A DNA stretch of 64,000 nucleotides from Bradyrhizobium daqingense (GCF_021044685.1 NZ_CP088014.1:3334001-3398000); one strand, 5' to 3'; numbered from the stretch's first letter, positions 1 to 8,978 are shown. The notes: generated by a model not told the origin, from the letters alone. Numbers and translations are program-made.

Positions 1-2
1 TG

Positions 3-350
3 ATCTATGGCGACATCAGCAATGTCGATACCCTGCTCCATGCCGGCATCGGCAAGTCGGAGATGATCATCCTGAGCGTGCCGGATTCGCTGCTGAAGGG
101 CGCCACCAACGAGAAGCTGGTCCGTCACGTCCGCGCGCTCAATCCCACCGCCCTGATCGTGGCGACGGCCGACCTCCTGGCCGATGTCGACGAGCTCTAT
201 GAGGCCGGCGCCAGCTATGTCACGGTGACCCGGGTCAGCGATGCCCATGAGCTGTTCACGGTGATCGAGGCGGCCCAGGCCGGCCTTTTGGCCGACAAGC
301 GCGCCGAGCTCGATCAGCGTCTCGGCGAGCGACGCGAAGTGCTGCCCTGA
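3..350 (+). CDS. C-terminal end of a TrkA-N/RCK-type cation:proton antiporter (partial)
   Basis: The reading frame is open from the left edge of the window, so the start lies outside it. The visible 115 residues look like the end of a nucleotide-binding TrkA-N (RCK) domain: IYGDISN near the start, then the strand ILSVPDS, and ALIVATADLLADVDELYEAGA followed by a short C-terminal helix. Such domains regulate KefB-like or NhaP-like antiporters at the inner membrane. No membrane segment is visible because the N-terminal part is missing, so the exact transporter type is inferred. The stop is followed by a 187-base gap before ribB on the same strand. Confidence 0.55.
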   Translation: MYGDISNVDTLLHAGIGKSEMIILSVPDSLLKGATNEKLVRHVRALNPTALIVATADLLADVDELYEAGASYVTVTRVSDAHELFTVIEAAQAGLLADKRAELDQRLGERREVLP

Positions 351-537
351 CCGGTCGGGCTGCCTGCTTCCGCTCCGGCGCTGGGCACCTATATCCCTGG
401 TATCTTCGGTGCAAGGGTGGCCATCCCGGCAGGCTCGTCCGGCATGAGTGGTTGCGCTGGAAACACTAGCGCCCCGGCCCAAGTCCGGCTAAGGCGTCCG
501 GCTAAGCCTCGCGGCCATCATCGATAGAGATTGGGAA
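351..537. other. Intergenic leader before ribB, no gene
   Basis: No open frame of note. The stretch around 409-445 faintly recalls the 5' half of an FMN riboswitch (cttcggtgcaagggtgg), but the conserved second half is not convincing, so it is not annotated as a riboswitch. Confidence 0.4.
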
Positions 538-1614
538 ATGCCCGATAGCGTTCAGGAAGTCTTGCAGGCCTTTGCCCGGGGCGAGCTCGTGGTCGTCACC
601 GACGACGACGATCGTGAAGGCGAGGGCGATCTGATCGTCGCCGCCTCGCTCTGCACCGCCGAGAAGATGGCGTTCATCATCCGCCACACCTCCGGCATCG
701 TCTGCGCGCCCGTGACCACCGAGGATGCGCGCCGCCTGCGGCTCGATCCGATGGTCGCCCACAACGATTCCGCGCACACCACCGCGTTCACGGTCTCGAT
801 CGACTACAAGCCCGACGGCGGCACCGGCATCTCCGCCGAGGAACGCGCCTCCTGTTGCCGCGCGCTGTCCAATCCCAATGTCGGCGCCAACGACTTCGCC
901 CGGCCCGGCCACATCTTCCCGCTGATCGCCAAGGACGGCGGCGTGCTGCTGCGCTCCGGCCATACCGAGGCTGCCGTGGACCTCTGCAAGCTCTCGGGCC
1001 TGCCGCCGGTCGGCGTCATCAGCGAGCTCATGAACGACGATGGCAGCGTGATGAAGGGGGAGCAGGTCTCCCGCTTCGCCGCCGAGCACAAGCTCAAGCA
1101 CGTCACCATCGCGGACATGATCGCTTACCGCCAGGCGCGCGAGAAGCTGATCGAGCGGGTCTCGACCTTCGTCACCGAGAGCCCGATCGGCCCCTTGCAG
1201 GGCTATGCCTATCGTTCGCCGTTCGATTCCATCGCTCATGTCGCGTTCGTCTATAACGGCGTCGGTGACGGCAAGAACGTGCTGACGCGCTTCCACAAGC
1301 CCAACATCGTCAAGGATACCTTTACCGGCCACAAGCGCATGGCGGCGGTGCTCGAGCACTTCAAGAAGTCCGGCCGTGGCGTATTGGTTTACTTGCGCGA
1401 CGGCGCAGCCGGTGTCCCCGTGTCACCGCTGCCCGACGAGAGCGCGACCGAGGCGGACCGCAACCGGCAGTGGCGCGAGGTCGGTGTCGGCGCGCAGATC
1501 CTGCGCGATCTCGGCGTCACCTCGATCCGGCATCTCACCTCCTCGGTGCACGACTACAAGGGCCTGTCCGGCTTCGGCATCGAGATCGTCGCCAACGAGC
1601 AGCTGGAAAGCTAG
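538..1614 (+). CDS. ribB: 3,4-dihydroxy-2-butanone 4-phosphate synthase with a relic GTP cyclohydrolase II domain
   Basis: Converts ribulose 5-phosphate to the four-carbon precursor of riboflavin. The N-terminal ~200 residues carry the DHBP synthase signature VVTDDDDREGEGDL (residues ~18-31; most homologues have RENEGD here), plus RPGHIFPL and RSGHTEAAVDLC. The C-terminal ~150 residues have the length and order of a RibA domain, but the zinc-binding cysteines of GTP cyclohydrolase II (the CxxGDxxxSxxCxC region) are absent: the equivalent stretch reads AHVAFVYNGVGDGKNVLTRF. RibB activity is therefore supported, while the second domain is probably non-catalytic. Length 358 residues, normal for bifunctional-type RibBA proteins. 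Confidence 0.92.
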   Translation: MPDSVQEVLQAFARGELVVVTDDDDREGEGDLIVAASLCTAEKMAFIIRHTSGIVCAPVTTEDARRLRLDPMVAHNDSAHTTAFTVSIDYKPDGGTGISAEERASCCRALSNPNVGANDFARPGHIFPLIAKDGGVLLRSGHTEAAVDLCKLSGLPPVGVISELMNDDGSVMKGEQVSRFAAEHKLKHVTIADMIAYRQAREKLIERVSTFVTESPIGPLQGYAYRSPFDSIAHVAFVYNGVGDGKNVLTRFHKPNIVKDTFTGHKRMAAVLEHFKKSGRGVLVYLRDGAAGVPVSPLPDESATEADRNRQWREVGVGAQILRDLGVTSIRHLTSSVHDYKGLSGFGIEIVANEQLES

Positions 1615-1752
1615 CGCTGTCATCCCGGGCCGCACGACGCGCGGTCCGTACAGCACGCAGGTCCATCGATCTGCAACGCAATTGCACTTGTTGCCGCGGC
1701 GCTTTAATTTGTCGGTCAATTTATGACGGAACCAGACGCGAAAGGACGTTTC

Positions 1753-2967
1753 ATGAGCGTGCGCCCTCAGGCCAAGGACAAGCCGGCTGCGGCTTCTTTC
1801 CAGTGGGACGATCCGTTCCTGCTCGACGAGCAGCTGACTGAAGACGAACGCATGGTGCGCGACACCGCCCGCGCCTATGCCCAGGACAAGCTGCTGCCGC
1901 GCGTCTCCAAGGCCTATCTCGAAGAGGAGACCGACCGCGAGATCTTCAACGAGATGGGTGAGCTCGGCCTGATCGGCATCACGTTGCCGGAGGAATATGG
2001 CTGCGCCAATGCGAGCTACGTCGCCTATGGTCTCGTTGCGCGCGAGATCGAGCGGGTCGATTCCGGCTACCGCTCGATGAATTCGGTGCAGTCCTCGCTG
2101 GTGATGTATCCGATCTACGCCTATGGCGACGAGAACCAGCGCAAGAAGTACCTGCCGAAGCTCGCCAGCGGCGAGTGGGTCGGCTGCTTCGGCCTGACCG
2201 AGCCCGATGCGGGCTCGGATCCGGCCGGGATGAAGACCCGCGCCGAGAAGGTGTCGGATGGCTATCGCCTCACCGGCAGCAAGATGTGGATCTCGAACGC
2301 GCCGATCGCCGACGTGTTCGTGGTGTGGGCCAAGTCGGCTGCGCACGACAACCAGATCCGCGGCTTCGTGCTGGAGAAGGGCATGAAAGGCCTCTCCGCG
2401 CCGAAGATCGGCGGCAAGCTCTCACTTCGCGCCTCCATTACCGGCGAGGTCGTGATGGACGGTGTCGTGGTTCCCGAGGATGCATTGCTGCCCAACGTCT
2501 CCGGCCTCAAGGGTCCGTTCGGCTGTCTCAACCGCGCCCGCTACGGCATCTCCTGGGGTGCGCTGGGCGCCGCCGAGGACTGCATGCATCGCGCCCGCCA
2601 GTACACGCTCGACCGCAAGCAGTTCGGCAAGCCACTCGCGGCGACCCAGCTGGTGCAGAAGAAACTCGCCGACATGGAGACCGAGATCGCGCTGGGCCTG
2701 CAGGGCAGCTTGCGCGTCGGCCGCCTGATGGACGAGGGCAAGTTCGCGCCCGAGATGATCTCGATCATGAAGCGCAACAATTGCGGCAAGGCGCTCGACA
2801 TCGCCCGCACCGCCCGCGACATGCATGGCGGCAACGGCATCTCGATCGAGTACCACGTGATGCGCCACGTCCATAACCTCGAGACCGTCAACACCTACGA
2901 GGGCACCCACGACGTCCACGCCCTGATCCTGGGCCGCGCGATCACGGGCATTCAGGCGTTTTTCTGA
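1753..2967 (+). CDS. gcdH: Acyl-CoA dehydrogenase, glutaryl-CoA dehydrogenase type
   Basis: FAD-dependent oxidation and decarboxylation of glutaryl-CoA to crotonyl-CoA (lysine and tryptophan catabolism) is the likely reaction. It has the acyl-CoA dehydrogenase order: helical N-terminus, [15 protein letters not shown] (flavin and substrate binding, ~residue 150), beta domain, then [20 protein letters not shown] and the C-terminal [18 protein letters not shown]. The Glu in YEGT is the usual catalytic base, and this tail is typical of GcdH. The start at 1753 is preferred over the in-frame ATG at 1723 because AAAGGA lies six bases before it. 404 residues. Possible alternative: another short-chain acyl-CoA dehydrogenase. 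Confidence 0.85.
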   Translation: MSVRPQAKDKPAAASFQWDDPFLLDEQLTEDERMVRDTARAYAQDKLLPRVSKAYLEEETDREIFNEMGELGLIGITLPEEYGCANASYVAYGLVAREIERVDSGYRSMNSVQSSLVMYPIYAYGDENQRKKYLPKLASGEWVGCFGLTEPDAGSDPAGMKTRAEKVSDGYRLTGSKMWISNAPIADVFVVWAKSAAHDNQIRGFVLEKGMKGLSAPKIGGKLSLRASITGEVVMDGVVVPEDALLPNVSGLKGPFGCLNRARYGISWGALGAAEDCMHRARQYTLDRKQFGKPLAATQLVQKKLADMETEIALGLQGSLRVGRLMDEGKFAPEMISIMKRNNCGKALDIARTARDMHGGNGISIEYHVMRHVHNLETVNTYEGTHDVHALILGRAITGIQAFF

Positions 2968-2977
2968 TCTAGTTCTC

Positions 2978-3059
2978 CGTCATTCCGGGGCGATGCGAAG
3001 CATCGAACCCGGAATCTCGAGATTCCGGGTCTGGCCCTGCGGGCCATCCCGGAATGACG
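2978..3059. repeat. Intergenic palindromic repeat (REP-like)
   Basis: Begins cgtcattccggggc and ends with the complementary ggaatgacg, with an inner ggaatctcgagattcc dyad. A second copy of the same family lies at 53547-53653. It fills the gap between gcdH and the MBL hydrolase and could act as a transcript 3' end. Confidence 0.75.
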
Positions 3060-3080
3060 TCAAAGAACAAAGAAGAAGCC

Positions 3081-3998
3081 ATGTCCGACAACGACGACGT
3101 CCCGTTCAACCGCAACTTTCCGCTTGCCCCCGGAATCGTCGAGGAAGTCCGCCCCGGCGTGCGGCGCGTGCTCTGTAACAATCCGAGCCCGTTCACCTTC
3201 ACCGGCACGGTCAGCTACATCGTCGGCACCGGCAATGTCGCGATCATCGATCCCGGCCCGGACCACGCGGCGCATGCGGCAGCGCTGCTCGATGCCGTGC
3301 GCGGCGAGACGGTGAGCCACATCTTCGTCACCCACACCCACCGCGACCATTCGCCGAACACGGCGCGGATCAAGCAGGCGACCGGCGCGCCCGTTTATGC
3401 CGAAGGCCCGCATCGCGCCTCGCGCCCGCGCTTCGAAAGCGAGAAGCACAATCCGGAATCCGGCTCTGATCGCGATTTCGTCCCCGACATCAGGATCGCC
3501 CACGGGGACGTCGTCGAAGGCGACGGCTGGCGACTCGAGGCGGTGGCGACCCCGGGTCACACCGCGAACCATCTCGCCTTCGCCTGGCCCGAGCGGAGGT
3601 TCAACTTCGTCGGCGATCACGTGATGGGCTGGTCGACCTCGATCGTCGCGCCGCCCGACGGCTCGATGATCGACTATATGGACTCGCTGGACCGCCTCGC
3701 CGCGCGTGAGGAAGATCTGTACTTCTCCGGCCATGGCCCCGAGATTCCGGACGGACCGCGCTTCGTGCGCTTCCTGATCCGGCATCGCAAGGCGCGCGAG
3801 GCTTCGATCCTGCATCGCCTCGGCAAGGGCGAGACTGATATCCCGACCATGGTGCGCGCGATCTATATCGGCATCGATCCCCGGCTGACGACGGCGGCCG
3901 GCTATTCCGTGCTGGCGCACCTCGAAGATCTGGTCGCCCGCGGCGTGGTGGCGACGGACGGCGATCCCGTGATCGGCGGGACGTATCGGATGGCCTAG
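3081..3998 (+). CDS. MBL-fold (metallo-beta-lactamase superfamily) hydrolase
   Basis: Metal-dependent hydrolase. The dinuclear-metal motif HTHRDH is clear (THTHRDHSPNTARIK, ~residues 83-97), followed by ATPGHTANHLAF (third histidine) and FVGDHVMGW (bridging aspartate) and a later SGHGPEI histidine. The closing ~90 residues are helical and resemble the winged-helix tail of the LACTB2/glyoxalase II-like group. ATG at 3081 is chosen because AAGAAGAAG precedes it; the upstream ATG at 3054 would start inside the palindromic repeat. The substrate cannot be told from sequence; RNA, thioester or lactone hydrolysis are all known in the family. 305 residues. Confidence 0.85.
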   Translation: MSDNDDVPFNRNFPLAPGIVEEVRPGVRRVLCNNPSPFTFTGTVSYIVGTGNVAIIDPGPDHAAHAAALLDAVRGETVSHIFVTHTHRDHSPNTARIKQATGAPVYAEGPHRASRPRFESEKHNPESGSDRDFVPDIRIAHGDVVEGDGWRLEAVATPGHTANHLAFAWPERRFNFVGDHVMGWSTSIVAPPDGSMIDYMDSLDRLAAREEDLYFSGHGPEIPDGPRFVRFLIRHRKAREASILHRLGKGETDIPTMVRAIYIGIDPRLTTAAGYSVLAHLEDLVARGVVATDGDPVIGGTYRMA

Positions 3999-4007
3999 GG
4001 GCGAATG

Positions 4008-4060
4008 GCGAATGGGGAGTAGCGAATAAGAGTGGCTTCCATTCGCTACTCGCCATTCGC
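4008..4060. terminator. Long bidirectional hairpin between convergent genes
   Basis: Arms at 4008-4027 and 4041-4060 are 20 bases each with one mismatch and a 13-base loop; arm core gcgaatgg/ccattcgc. It fits exactly between the stop of the MBL hydrolase (3998) and the stop of the leftward DUF1499 gene (4060-4062), so it probably ends both transcripts. Confidence 0.6.
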
Positions 4061-4914
4061 TATTTCTTCACCGTCTTCGCCGGCGCCTTCGGTGGCGCCA
4101 CCGGCGTCTTCTTCACCGGCTTCAGCGCATCGGCATCGGCGGCGGTGTTGAGGTCGTCGATGAATTTCTTGACGCGGGCGGCGTTGCTGCCGATGTCGCT
4201 CTCGAAATAGCGTGAGGCCGAGCGGATATCGACGCGGGAATCGTCGCCGTCGGGTACGACGCGGATCGAGACGTCCTCGCGGAAGCCCATGATCGGCGTG
4301 CGTGCTACCGCCTCGATGCGGCCGATCCGGCGCGGCGGCTGCGGGGCGCGCTCGTCGATGACGAGCCATTTGCGCTTGTTGACGAGCTGGCGCGCGATCG
4401 CATAGGCGCGGTCGACCGGGAGCTCCAGCTCGATCGGCTCGATGTCGGGATAGAACTGGCGCTGTTGCTCGGCCGAATAGAGGCCGGCATAGACCGCGGT
4501 GTTGGTGCCATCGCCGGTGCGGACGGGCGCCAGCGCGTCGAACCGCGGCGGGTCGATCGGATTGGTGGTGATGTCGTAGATCGCCGGCAGCTTGCGATAT
4601 TGCAGGGCGAGATAGGCGGGATAGGCGAGGATCAATCCATCGATCAGGAAAGCGAGCAGGATGCGCCCCATACCGCGCGAGCCGTTCTGCCAGATCGCGG
4701 CAAAGCCGGCGAGCCCGAACAGGATCGACAGACCGGCGATCGCCAGGCCGCCGAAAAAGGTCATCAGCGCCGGCTTCATCTCGAGGAAGTCGAAGCGGAC
4801 GATGATGATCGAGACCACCACCGCCACCACCGCGAACACGGCCAGATTGCGCGCCCAGTTCGCGAGGCTGGACACGGGCTCCGACTGGTAGGGAGCGGAA
4901 AACCTGCGGGCCAT
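4060..4914 (-). CDS. DUF1499 membrane protein
   Basis: 284 residues starting MARRFSAPYQSEP. Three hydrophobic segments occupy the N-terminal ~110 residues (WARNLAVFAVVAVVVSIIIV; LMTFFGGLAIAGLSILFGLA; ILLAFLIDGLILAYPAYLAL), then a soluble DUF1499 domain (IEPIELELPVDRAYAIARQL ... FREDVSIRVVPDGDDSRVDIRS). The C-terminus is a Lys/Pro/Ala-rich tail. An in-frame extension to 5100 exists, but its first ~60 codons run through a palindromic repeat (peptide VDGRDKPGHDD), so the inner ATG is used. The function of DUF1499 is unknown; an envelope role is likely from the membrane anchor. Confidence 0.8.
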   Translation of the reverse strand: MARRFSAPYQSEPVSSLANWARNLAVFAVVAVVVSIIIVRFDFLEMKPALMTFFGGLAIAGLSILFGLAGFAAIWQNGSRGMGRILLAFLIDGLILAYPAYLALQYRKLPAIYDITTNPIDPPRFDALAPVRTGDGTNTAVYAGLYSAEQQRQFYPDIEPIELELPVDRAYAIARQLVNKRKWLVIDERAPQPPRRIGRIEAVARTPIMGFREDVSIRVVPDGDDSRVDIRSASRYFESDIGSNAARVKKFIDDLNTAADADALKPVKKTPVAPPKAPAKTVKK

Positions 4915-5024
4915 CGGGAAAAGCTCTGCCGGGGTTTTGGAGGCGGTGCCGGCCAATCCGGCGCGACTGGGCCGTTGAGACCACGGCCCGGGGGCAAATT
5001 CAAGAGTTCCGCAGGCGCTCTCGT

Positions 5025-5113
5025 CGTCATGGCCGGGCTTGTCCCGACCATCCACGCCCACCTTCTCTTTCTCCAGGCAGAACGTGGATGCCCGGGACAA
5101 GCCCGGGCATGAC
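5025..5113. repeat. Intergenic palindromic repeat (GRDKPGHDD type)
   Basis: Starts gtcatggccgggcttgtccc and ends cgggacaagcccgggcatgacg. Both arms are mutual inverted repeats, with a further pair gtggatg/catccac inside. Related copy at 35532-35622. It lies between the leftward acyl-CoA synthetase and the DUF1499 gene and could separate their transcripts. Confidence 0.75.
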
Positions 5114-5131
5114 GCCTGCGACTGGTGGTCC

Positions 5132-6760
5132 TTAAGCCGCCGCGTTCGGGAAGCGGTAGTCCTTGAACTGGTCGCGCAGCGCCGTCTTCAGGATCTTGCC
5201 GGTGGCAGTGTGGGGAATGCCGTCGACGAAGGCGACGTCGTCGGGCATCCACCATTTGGCGATCTTGCCGTCCATGAACTTCAGGATGTCCTCGCGCGTG
5301 GCCTGCTGGCCCTGCTTGAGCTGCACGATCAGCAGCGGCCGCTCGTCCCATTTGGGGTGGAACACCCCGATCACGGCGGCTTCCGCCACGGCGGGATGGC
5401 CGACCGCGAGGTTCTCGAGGTCGATCGAGGAAATCCACTCGCCGCCGGACTTGATCACGTCCTTGGAGCGATCGGTGATCCGCATATAGCCGTCCTCGTC
5501 GATGGTCGAGACGTCGCCGGTGTCGAAGAAGCCGTCCTCGTCGAGGATGTTGGCATCGACCCGGTAATAGGCCTTGGCGACGGCTGGTCCCGCGACCTTG
5601 AGCCGCCCGAAGGTCTTGCCGTCCCAGGGCAGCTCCTTGCCGGCATCGTCGGTGATCTTCATCTCGACCGCGAACGGCGCATAGCCCTGCATCTGGAGCA
5701 CGTCGAGCTTGGCATCGCCGGTTGCGTTCTGGAACGGCGGCTTCAGGGCCGCGACGCTGCCGATCGGGCTCATCTCGGTCATGCCCCAGGCGTGGCGGAC
5801 GTTCGAGCCCATGTCGAGGAAGGCCTTGATCATCGAGCGCGGCATCGCCGAGCCGCCGCAGATCACCATCTTCAGGTCCGGCAGCTTCAGATTGTTCGCG
5901 GCCATGTGCTGGAGCAGCATCAGCCACACCGTAGGCACGCCCGCGGTATGCGTCACCTTCTCGGTCGAGAGCAGCTCGTAGACCGAGGCGCCGTCGAGCT
6001 TGGCGCCAGGCATCACCAGCTTGGTGCCCTGCGAGGGCGCCGAGAAGGCGATGCCCCAGCTGTTGGCGTGGAACAGCGGAACCACCGGCAGCATTGTCTC
6101 GGACGCGCTGGTGCCGAGCGCGTCGACATTATTGGCCATCAGCGCGTGCAGCACGTTGGAGCGATGCGAATAGAGCACACCCTTCGGATCGCCCGTCGTG
6201 CCCGACGTGTAGCACATCGCCGCTGCCGTGTTCTCGTCAAAGTCCTTCCATTTGAATTTGCCGTCAGCCTGCGCAATCCAGTCCTCGTAGGCGACCGCCT
6301 GCTTCAGCGTGGTCTCGGGCATGTGCGCCTTGTCGGTGAGCACGACGTAGCGTTCGACGCTTGGCAGCTTGTCGGCGATCTTCTCCAGGATCGGAATGAA
6401 GGTGAGATCGGTCACCACGATGCGGTCCTGCGCATGGTTGATGATCCAGGCGATCTGTTCGGGGAAAAGGCGGGGATTGACGGTATGGCAGATGGCGCCG
6501 ATCCCCATGATGCCGTACCACACCTCGAGATGGCGCCAGGTGTTCCAGGCAATCGTCGCGACACGGTCGCCGAGCTTGATGCCGTCGCGCTCCAGCATCT
6601 GCGAGACCTTGAGCGCGCGCTTGTGGATCTCGGCGTAGTTGGTGCGGTGGATCGGTCCCTCGACCGAGCGCGTGACCACCTCCTGCTTGCCATGAATCCT
6701 TGCGGCATGTTCGATGATCCGGTGGCAGAGCAGGGGCCAATCTTGCATCAAACCGAGCAT
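5132..6760 (-). CDS. Medium/long-chain acyl-CoA synthetase (AlkK/FadD-like)
   Basis: ATP-dependent activation of fatty acids to acyl-CoA. The AMP-binding P-loop YTSGTTGDPKGVLYSHRS sits near residue 185, the adenylate motif HAWGMTEMSPIG near 330, and the hinge/catalytic end FDTGDVSTIDEDGYMRITDRSKDVI followed by SGGEWIS near 430. The last catalytic lysine is in PHTATGKILK near residue 523. 542 residues from ATG 6760, chosen because GGAGG lies nine bases upstream; a GTG six bases earlier is too close to it. The lack of a membrane helix and the sequence style fit the AlkK group (medium-chain) better than eukaryotic-type FACS. A companion of the acyl-CoA dehydrogenases and hydratases elsewhere in the window. 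Confidence 0.9.
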   Translation of the reverse strand: MLGLMQDWPLLCHRIIEHAARIHGKQEVVTRSVEGPIHRTNYAEIHKRALKVSQMLERDGIKLGDRVATIAWNTWRHLEVWYGIMGIGAICHTVNPRLFPEQIAWIINHAQDRIVVTDLTFIPILEKIADKLPSVERYVVLTDKAHMPETTLKQAVAYEDWIAQADGKFKWKDFDENTAAAMCYTSGTTGDPKGVLYSHRSNVLHALMANNVDALGTSASETMLPVVPLFHANSWGIAFSAPSQGTKLVMPGAKLDGASVYELLSTEKVTHTAGVPTVWLMLLQHMAANNLKLPDLKMVICGGSAMPRSMIKAFLDMGSNVRHAWGMTEMSPIGSVAALKPPFQNATGDAKLDVLQMQGYAPFAVEMKITDDAGKELPWDGKTFGRLKVAGPAVAKAYYRVDANILDEDGFFDTGDVSTIDEDGYMRITDRSKDVIKSGGEWISSIDLENLAVGHPAVAEAAVIGVFHPKWDERPLLIVQLKQGQQATREDILKFMDGKIAKWWMPDDVAFVDGIPHTATGKILKTALRDQFKDYRFPNAAA

Positions 6761-6825
6761 TCTCACGTTCCTCCGAGAAGTCGCTGGGCGCGTTGTCGCT
6801 CTCAGCGTTGGGCCAAAGAATTGTC

Positions 6826-7917
6826 ATGAGTTTTAGCCTGCCGGACTTTCGCCGCAAATGGTCTTGTCGCGGCTATATGTCCACTGGGGCGGCAATGGTT
6901 ACCGCTGCGGCGGGGCTGTTGCTGCTCGCGGAAACGGTCGAGGCGCGGAAATATCCCGCGCCGCTCGATATCTTCAATTTTGGAACACCAAAGCCGCGCG
7001 CTGCCGTTCGCGCCGCCAAAATTCCCCTTCCCAAGCCGCGCCCCGAGGAGGCCCCCAAGGCAACCTCGAAGGCATCGGAGGAGAGCCCGCCACAGGCCAC
7101 CGGCAAGCCGGCTCTCGACAAGCCGAGCGCGGACAAGCCCGCCGAGGCGGCGCCGCCGCCCGAGAAGCAGGCCTCGGCCTGCCGGCTGGCGCTGACCGAG
7201 GAGATCGCGATCGCGCCGTCCATTCCCGATATCCGCGGCCCCGGCGCCTGCGGCGGCGAGGATCTGGTGCGGCTGGAGGCCGTCGTGCTGCCGGACAAGC
7301 GCAAGGTGGCGGTCAAGCCGGCGGCCATCCTCCGCTGCACCATGGCGTCCGCGCTTGCCGATTGGGTGCGCAAGGACATGGCGCCGCTGGCGACCAGCCT
7401 CGGCTCCGCGGTGAGCGAGCTCGACAATTTCGACAGCTTCGAGTGCCGCGGCCGCAACCGCGTCGCCGGCGCGATGCTGTCCGAGCACGGCAAGGCCAAT
7501 GCGATCGACGTCCGCGCCATCAAGCTCGCCAACGGGCAGTCGATCGGCCTCACCGACCGGACCATGTCGCGCGAGGTGCGCGAGCGCGTGCTGCATTCGG
7601 TGTGCGCACGCTTCTCCACCGTGCTCGGTCCGGGCTCGGACTGGTACCACGAGGACCACATCCATCTCGATCTCGCGCAACGGCGCAGCGGCTACCGGAT
7701 CTGCCAGTGGAACGTGTGGGATCCCCTGCCGCAGGTCGCTCCCCTGCTGCCGGCGGAACGGCCTGAAGAGGCGCCGCCGCGCGAGGTCGCGGCCAAGCCG
7801 GAGACCAAGGAGGGTGCCGAGGACGAGACGGCGGAGAAATCCTCTCCGTCCAAGGACAAGTCGGAGCCGGAGAAGAAGGCTCAACCATCCAAGCGGGGAA
7901 CAAAAAAGCGCCGGTAG
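6826..7917 (+). CDS. Extensin-like C-terminal domain protein (putative LAS-type peptidase)
   Basis: Exported or envelope protein of 363 residues. After a hydrophobic segment (AMVTAAAGLLLLAETVEA) comes a Pro/Lys/Ala-rich linker. The conserved extensin-like domain follows from about residue 120: ACRLALTEEIAIAPSIPDI, FECRGRNR, then SEHGKANAIDVRA and WYHEDHIHLDL. The H...D and HxH pattern matches metal ligands of LAS peptidases (VanY/MepA-like), so a peptidoglycan-hydrolysing role is plausible but unproven. Four cysteines are positioned for disulfides. The tail is highly charged (Glu/Lys). The ATG at 6826 is preferred to a TTG at 6793. It converges on an L,D-transpeptidase gene, giving two cell-wall genes back to back. 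Confidence 0.8.
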   Translation: MSFSLPDFRRKWSCRGYMSTGAAMVTAAAGLLLLAETVEARKYPAPLDIFNFGTPKPRAAVRAAKIPLPKPRPEEAPKATSKASEESPPQATGKPALDKPSADKPAEAAPPPEKQASACRLALTEEIAIAPSIPDIRGPGACGGEDLVRLEAVVLPDKRKVAVKPAAILRCTMASALADWVRKDMAPLATSLGSAVSELDNFDSFECRGRNRVAGAMLSEHGKANAIDVRAIKLANGQSIGLTDRTMSREVRERVLHSVCARFSTVLGPGSDWYHEDHIHLDLAQRRSGYRICQWNVWDPLPQVAPLLPAERPEEAPPREVAAKPETKEGAEDETAEKSSPSKDKSEPEKKAQPSKRGTKKRR

Positions 7918-7930
7918 AACCGGCGCTTTT
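7904..7930. terminator. Bidirectional intrinsic terminator
   Basis: Perfect 12-base-pair stem, 7904-7915 with 7919-7930 (AAAAGCGCCGGT / ACCGGCGCTTTT), three-base loop, with T runs on either strand. It includes the stop codon of the extensin-like gene and lies 24 bases from the stop of the convergent L,D-transpeptidase. Confidence 0.85.
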
Positions 7931-7953
7931 GACTGTCTGAGATCAGGAGGCGA

Positions 7954-8643
7954 TCAGTAGCTGGCCGATTGCCCGGTTTGGCTGCTGCCGAGCGCGAGTC
8001 GCGAGTTGTACGGCGAGTCGCCGTGCTTGGGCTCGAGCACCACGACGAGGGTGCCGACCTTGACGCGATCATAGAGATCGATCGCGTCCTCGTTGGTCAG
8101 GCGAATGCAGCCCGACGAGATCGAGGCGCCGATATATTCCGGCTGGTTGGTGCCGTGGATGCGGAACAGCGTGTCCTTGCCCCCCGAATGGAGGTACAGC
8201 GCGCGGGAGCCCATCGGATTGTCCGGGCCGGGGGCGACATAGGTCGGCACGCCAAGGCGAGAAATTTCGCTGGGGGTGGGGTGCCAGGCCGGCCACTCGG
8301 TCTTGCTGGCCACCTTGGCGATGCCCGACCAGGCCATGGCCTCTTCACCGACGGTGATGCCGTAGCGGATCGCCTTGCCGCCATCCAGCACGTAATAGAG
8401 ATAGTGGTTGTCGGAATCGACCACGATCGAGCCCGGCGATTCCTTGCGGTGGTACTGGACGATGGCGCGGCGGAACGGCTCTGCGACCGCAGTATTCTCG
8501 TACTTGACCTTGGCGAGGAGTTCCTTGTCCTTCGGCTTGAACGCCTTGGCGTCGGTCGCCTCGTAACGCGTGGTGGCCTGCATGCAGCCCGACAGCATCA
8601 GGCCGGCGGCCAGAATCCCAAAAATAACTTTCAGCGACGACAT
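7954..8643 (-). CDS. L,D-transpeptidase (YkuD), lipoprotein
   Basis: Periplasmic enzyme that forms 3-3 cross-links in peptidoglycan or attaches proteins to it. The YkuD active site HGTNQPEYIGASISSGCIRL is complete at residues ~165-184, with the catalytic Cys in SSGC and the upstream ALYLHSGG strand. The N-terminus is a lipoprotein signal (FGILAAGLMLSGC, lipobox LSGC at residues 17-20). 229 residues. The C-terminal ~20 residues are polar. Transcribed toward the extensin-like gene, sharing its terminator. A role in envelope maintenance follows from the family. Confidence 0.93.
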   Translation of the reverse strand: MSSLKVIFGILAAGLMLSGCMQATTRYEATDAKAFKPKDKELLAKVKYENTAVAEPFRRAIVQYHRKESPGSIVVDSDNHYLYYVLDGGKAIRYGITVGEEAMAWSGIAKVASKTEWPAWHPTPSEISRLGVPTYVAPGPDNPMGSRALYLHSGGKDTLFRIHGTNQPEYIGASISSGCIRLTNEDAIDLYDRVKVGTLVVVLEPKHGDSPYNSRLALGSSQTGQSASY

Positions 8644-8978
8644 GGTTTGGTTCCAATCAAAACAATACCGTGCGAAGGCATGAGCTTACCTCCCAAGTTC
8701 CTCGACTCCGTTGATCCCATTATCGTTGAAATCTGCCACAATTCCAGCACTGAAGGCCGTATCCCGCACTGCGAGGCCCAACCTGTGGCTTTTCTGCCGC
8801 AAATTTGGCGGTCGGAGCCAGTTTTCGGATTGCCACAGCCGCAAACTGTCGATTCCGTGCCACAGTTGAGCCTTGCCCCCACCCAAAATACCAACGCTTC
8901 GTTAATGCTGTTGTCATCGTGAACTTGTCAGAATCGCGCTAAGGGCTGTCGTTCTGTCGCAGGATCTCTGGAGTCGTC
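8644..8978. other. Intergenic region between the L,D-transpeptidase gene and corA
   Basis: 335 bases, visibly less GC-rich than the flanking genes. It must hold the divergent promoters of both neighbours. Short minus-strand frames here show no recognisable motif. No hairpin of note was seen. Confidence 0.5.

Noticed and set aside
400..520. Possible FMN riboswitch before ribB
   Set aside because: Only the 5' block (cttcggtgcaagggtgg) and a weak agtccgg resemble the RFN element; the paired conserved segments are not in place. A covariance search would decide.
4915..5100. N-terminal extension of the DUF1499 protein
   Set aside because: The extra codons translate a palindromic repeat (VDGRDKPGHDD), and the membrane protein start MARRF is more sensible.
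8631..8894. Minus-strand frames in the gap before corA
   Set aside because: Three overlapping frames without motif; the gap is better explained as divergent promoter DNA.
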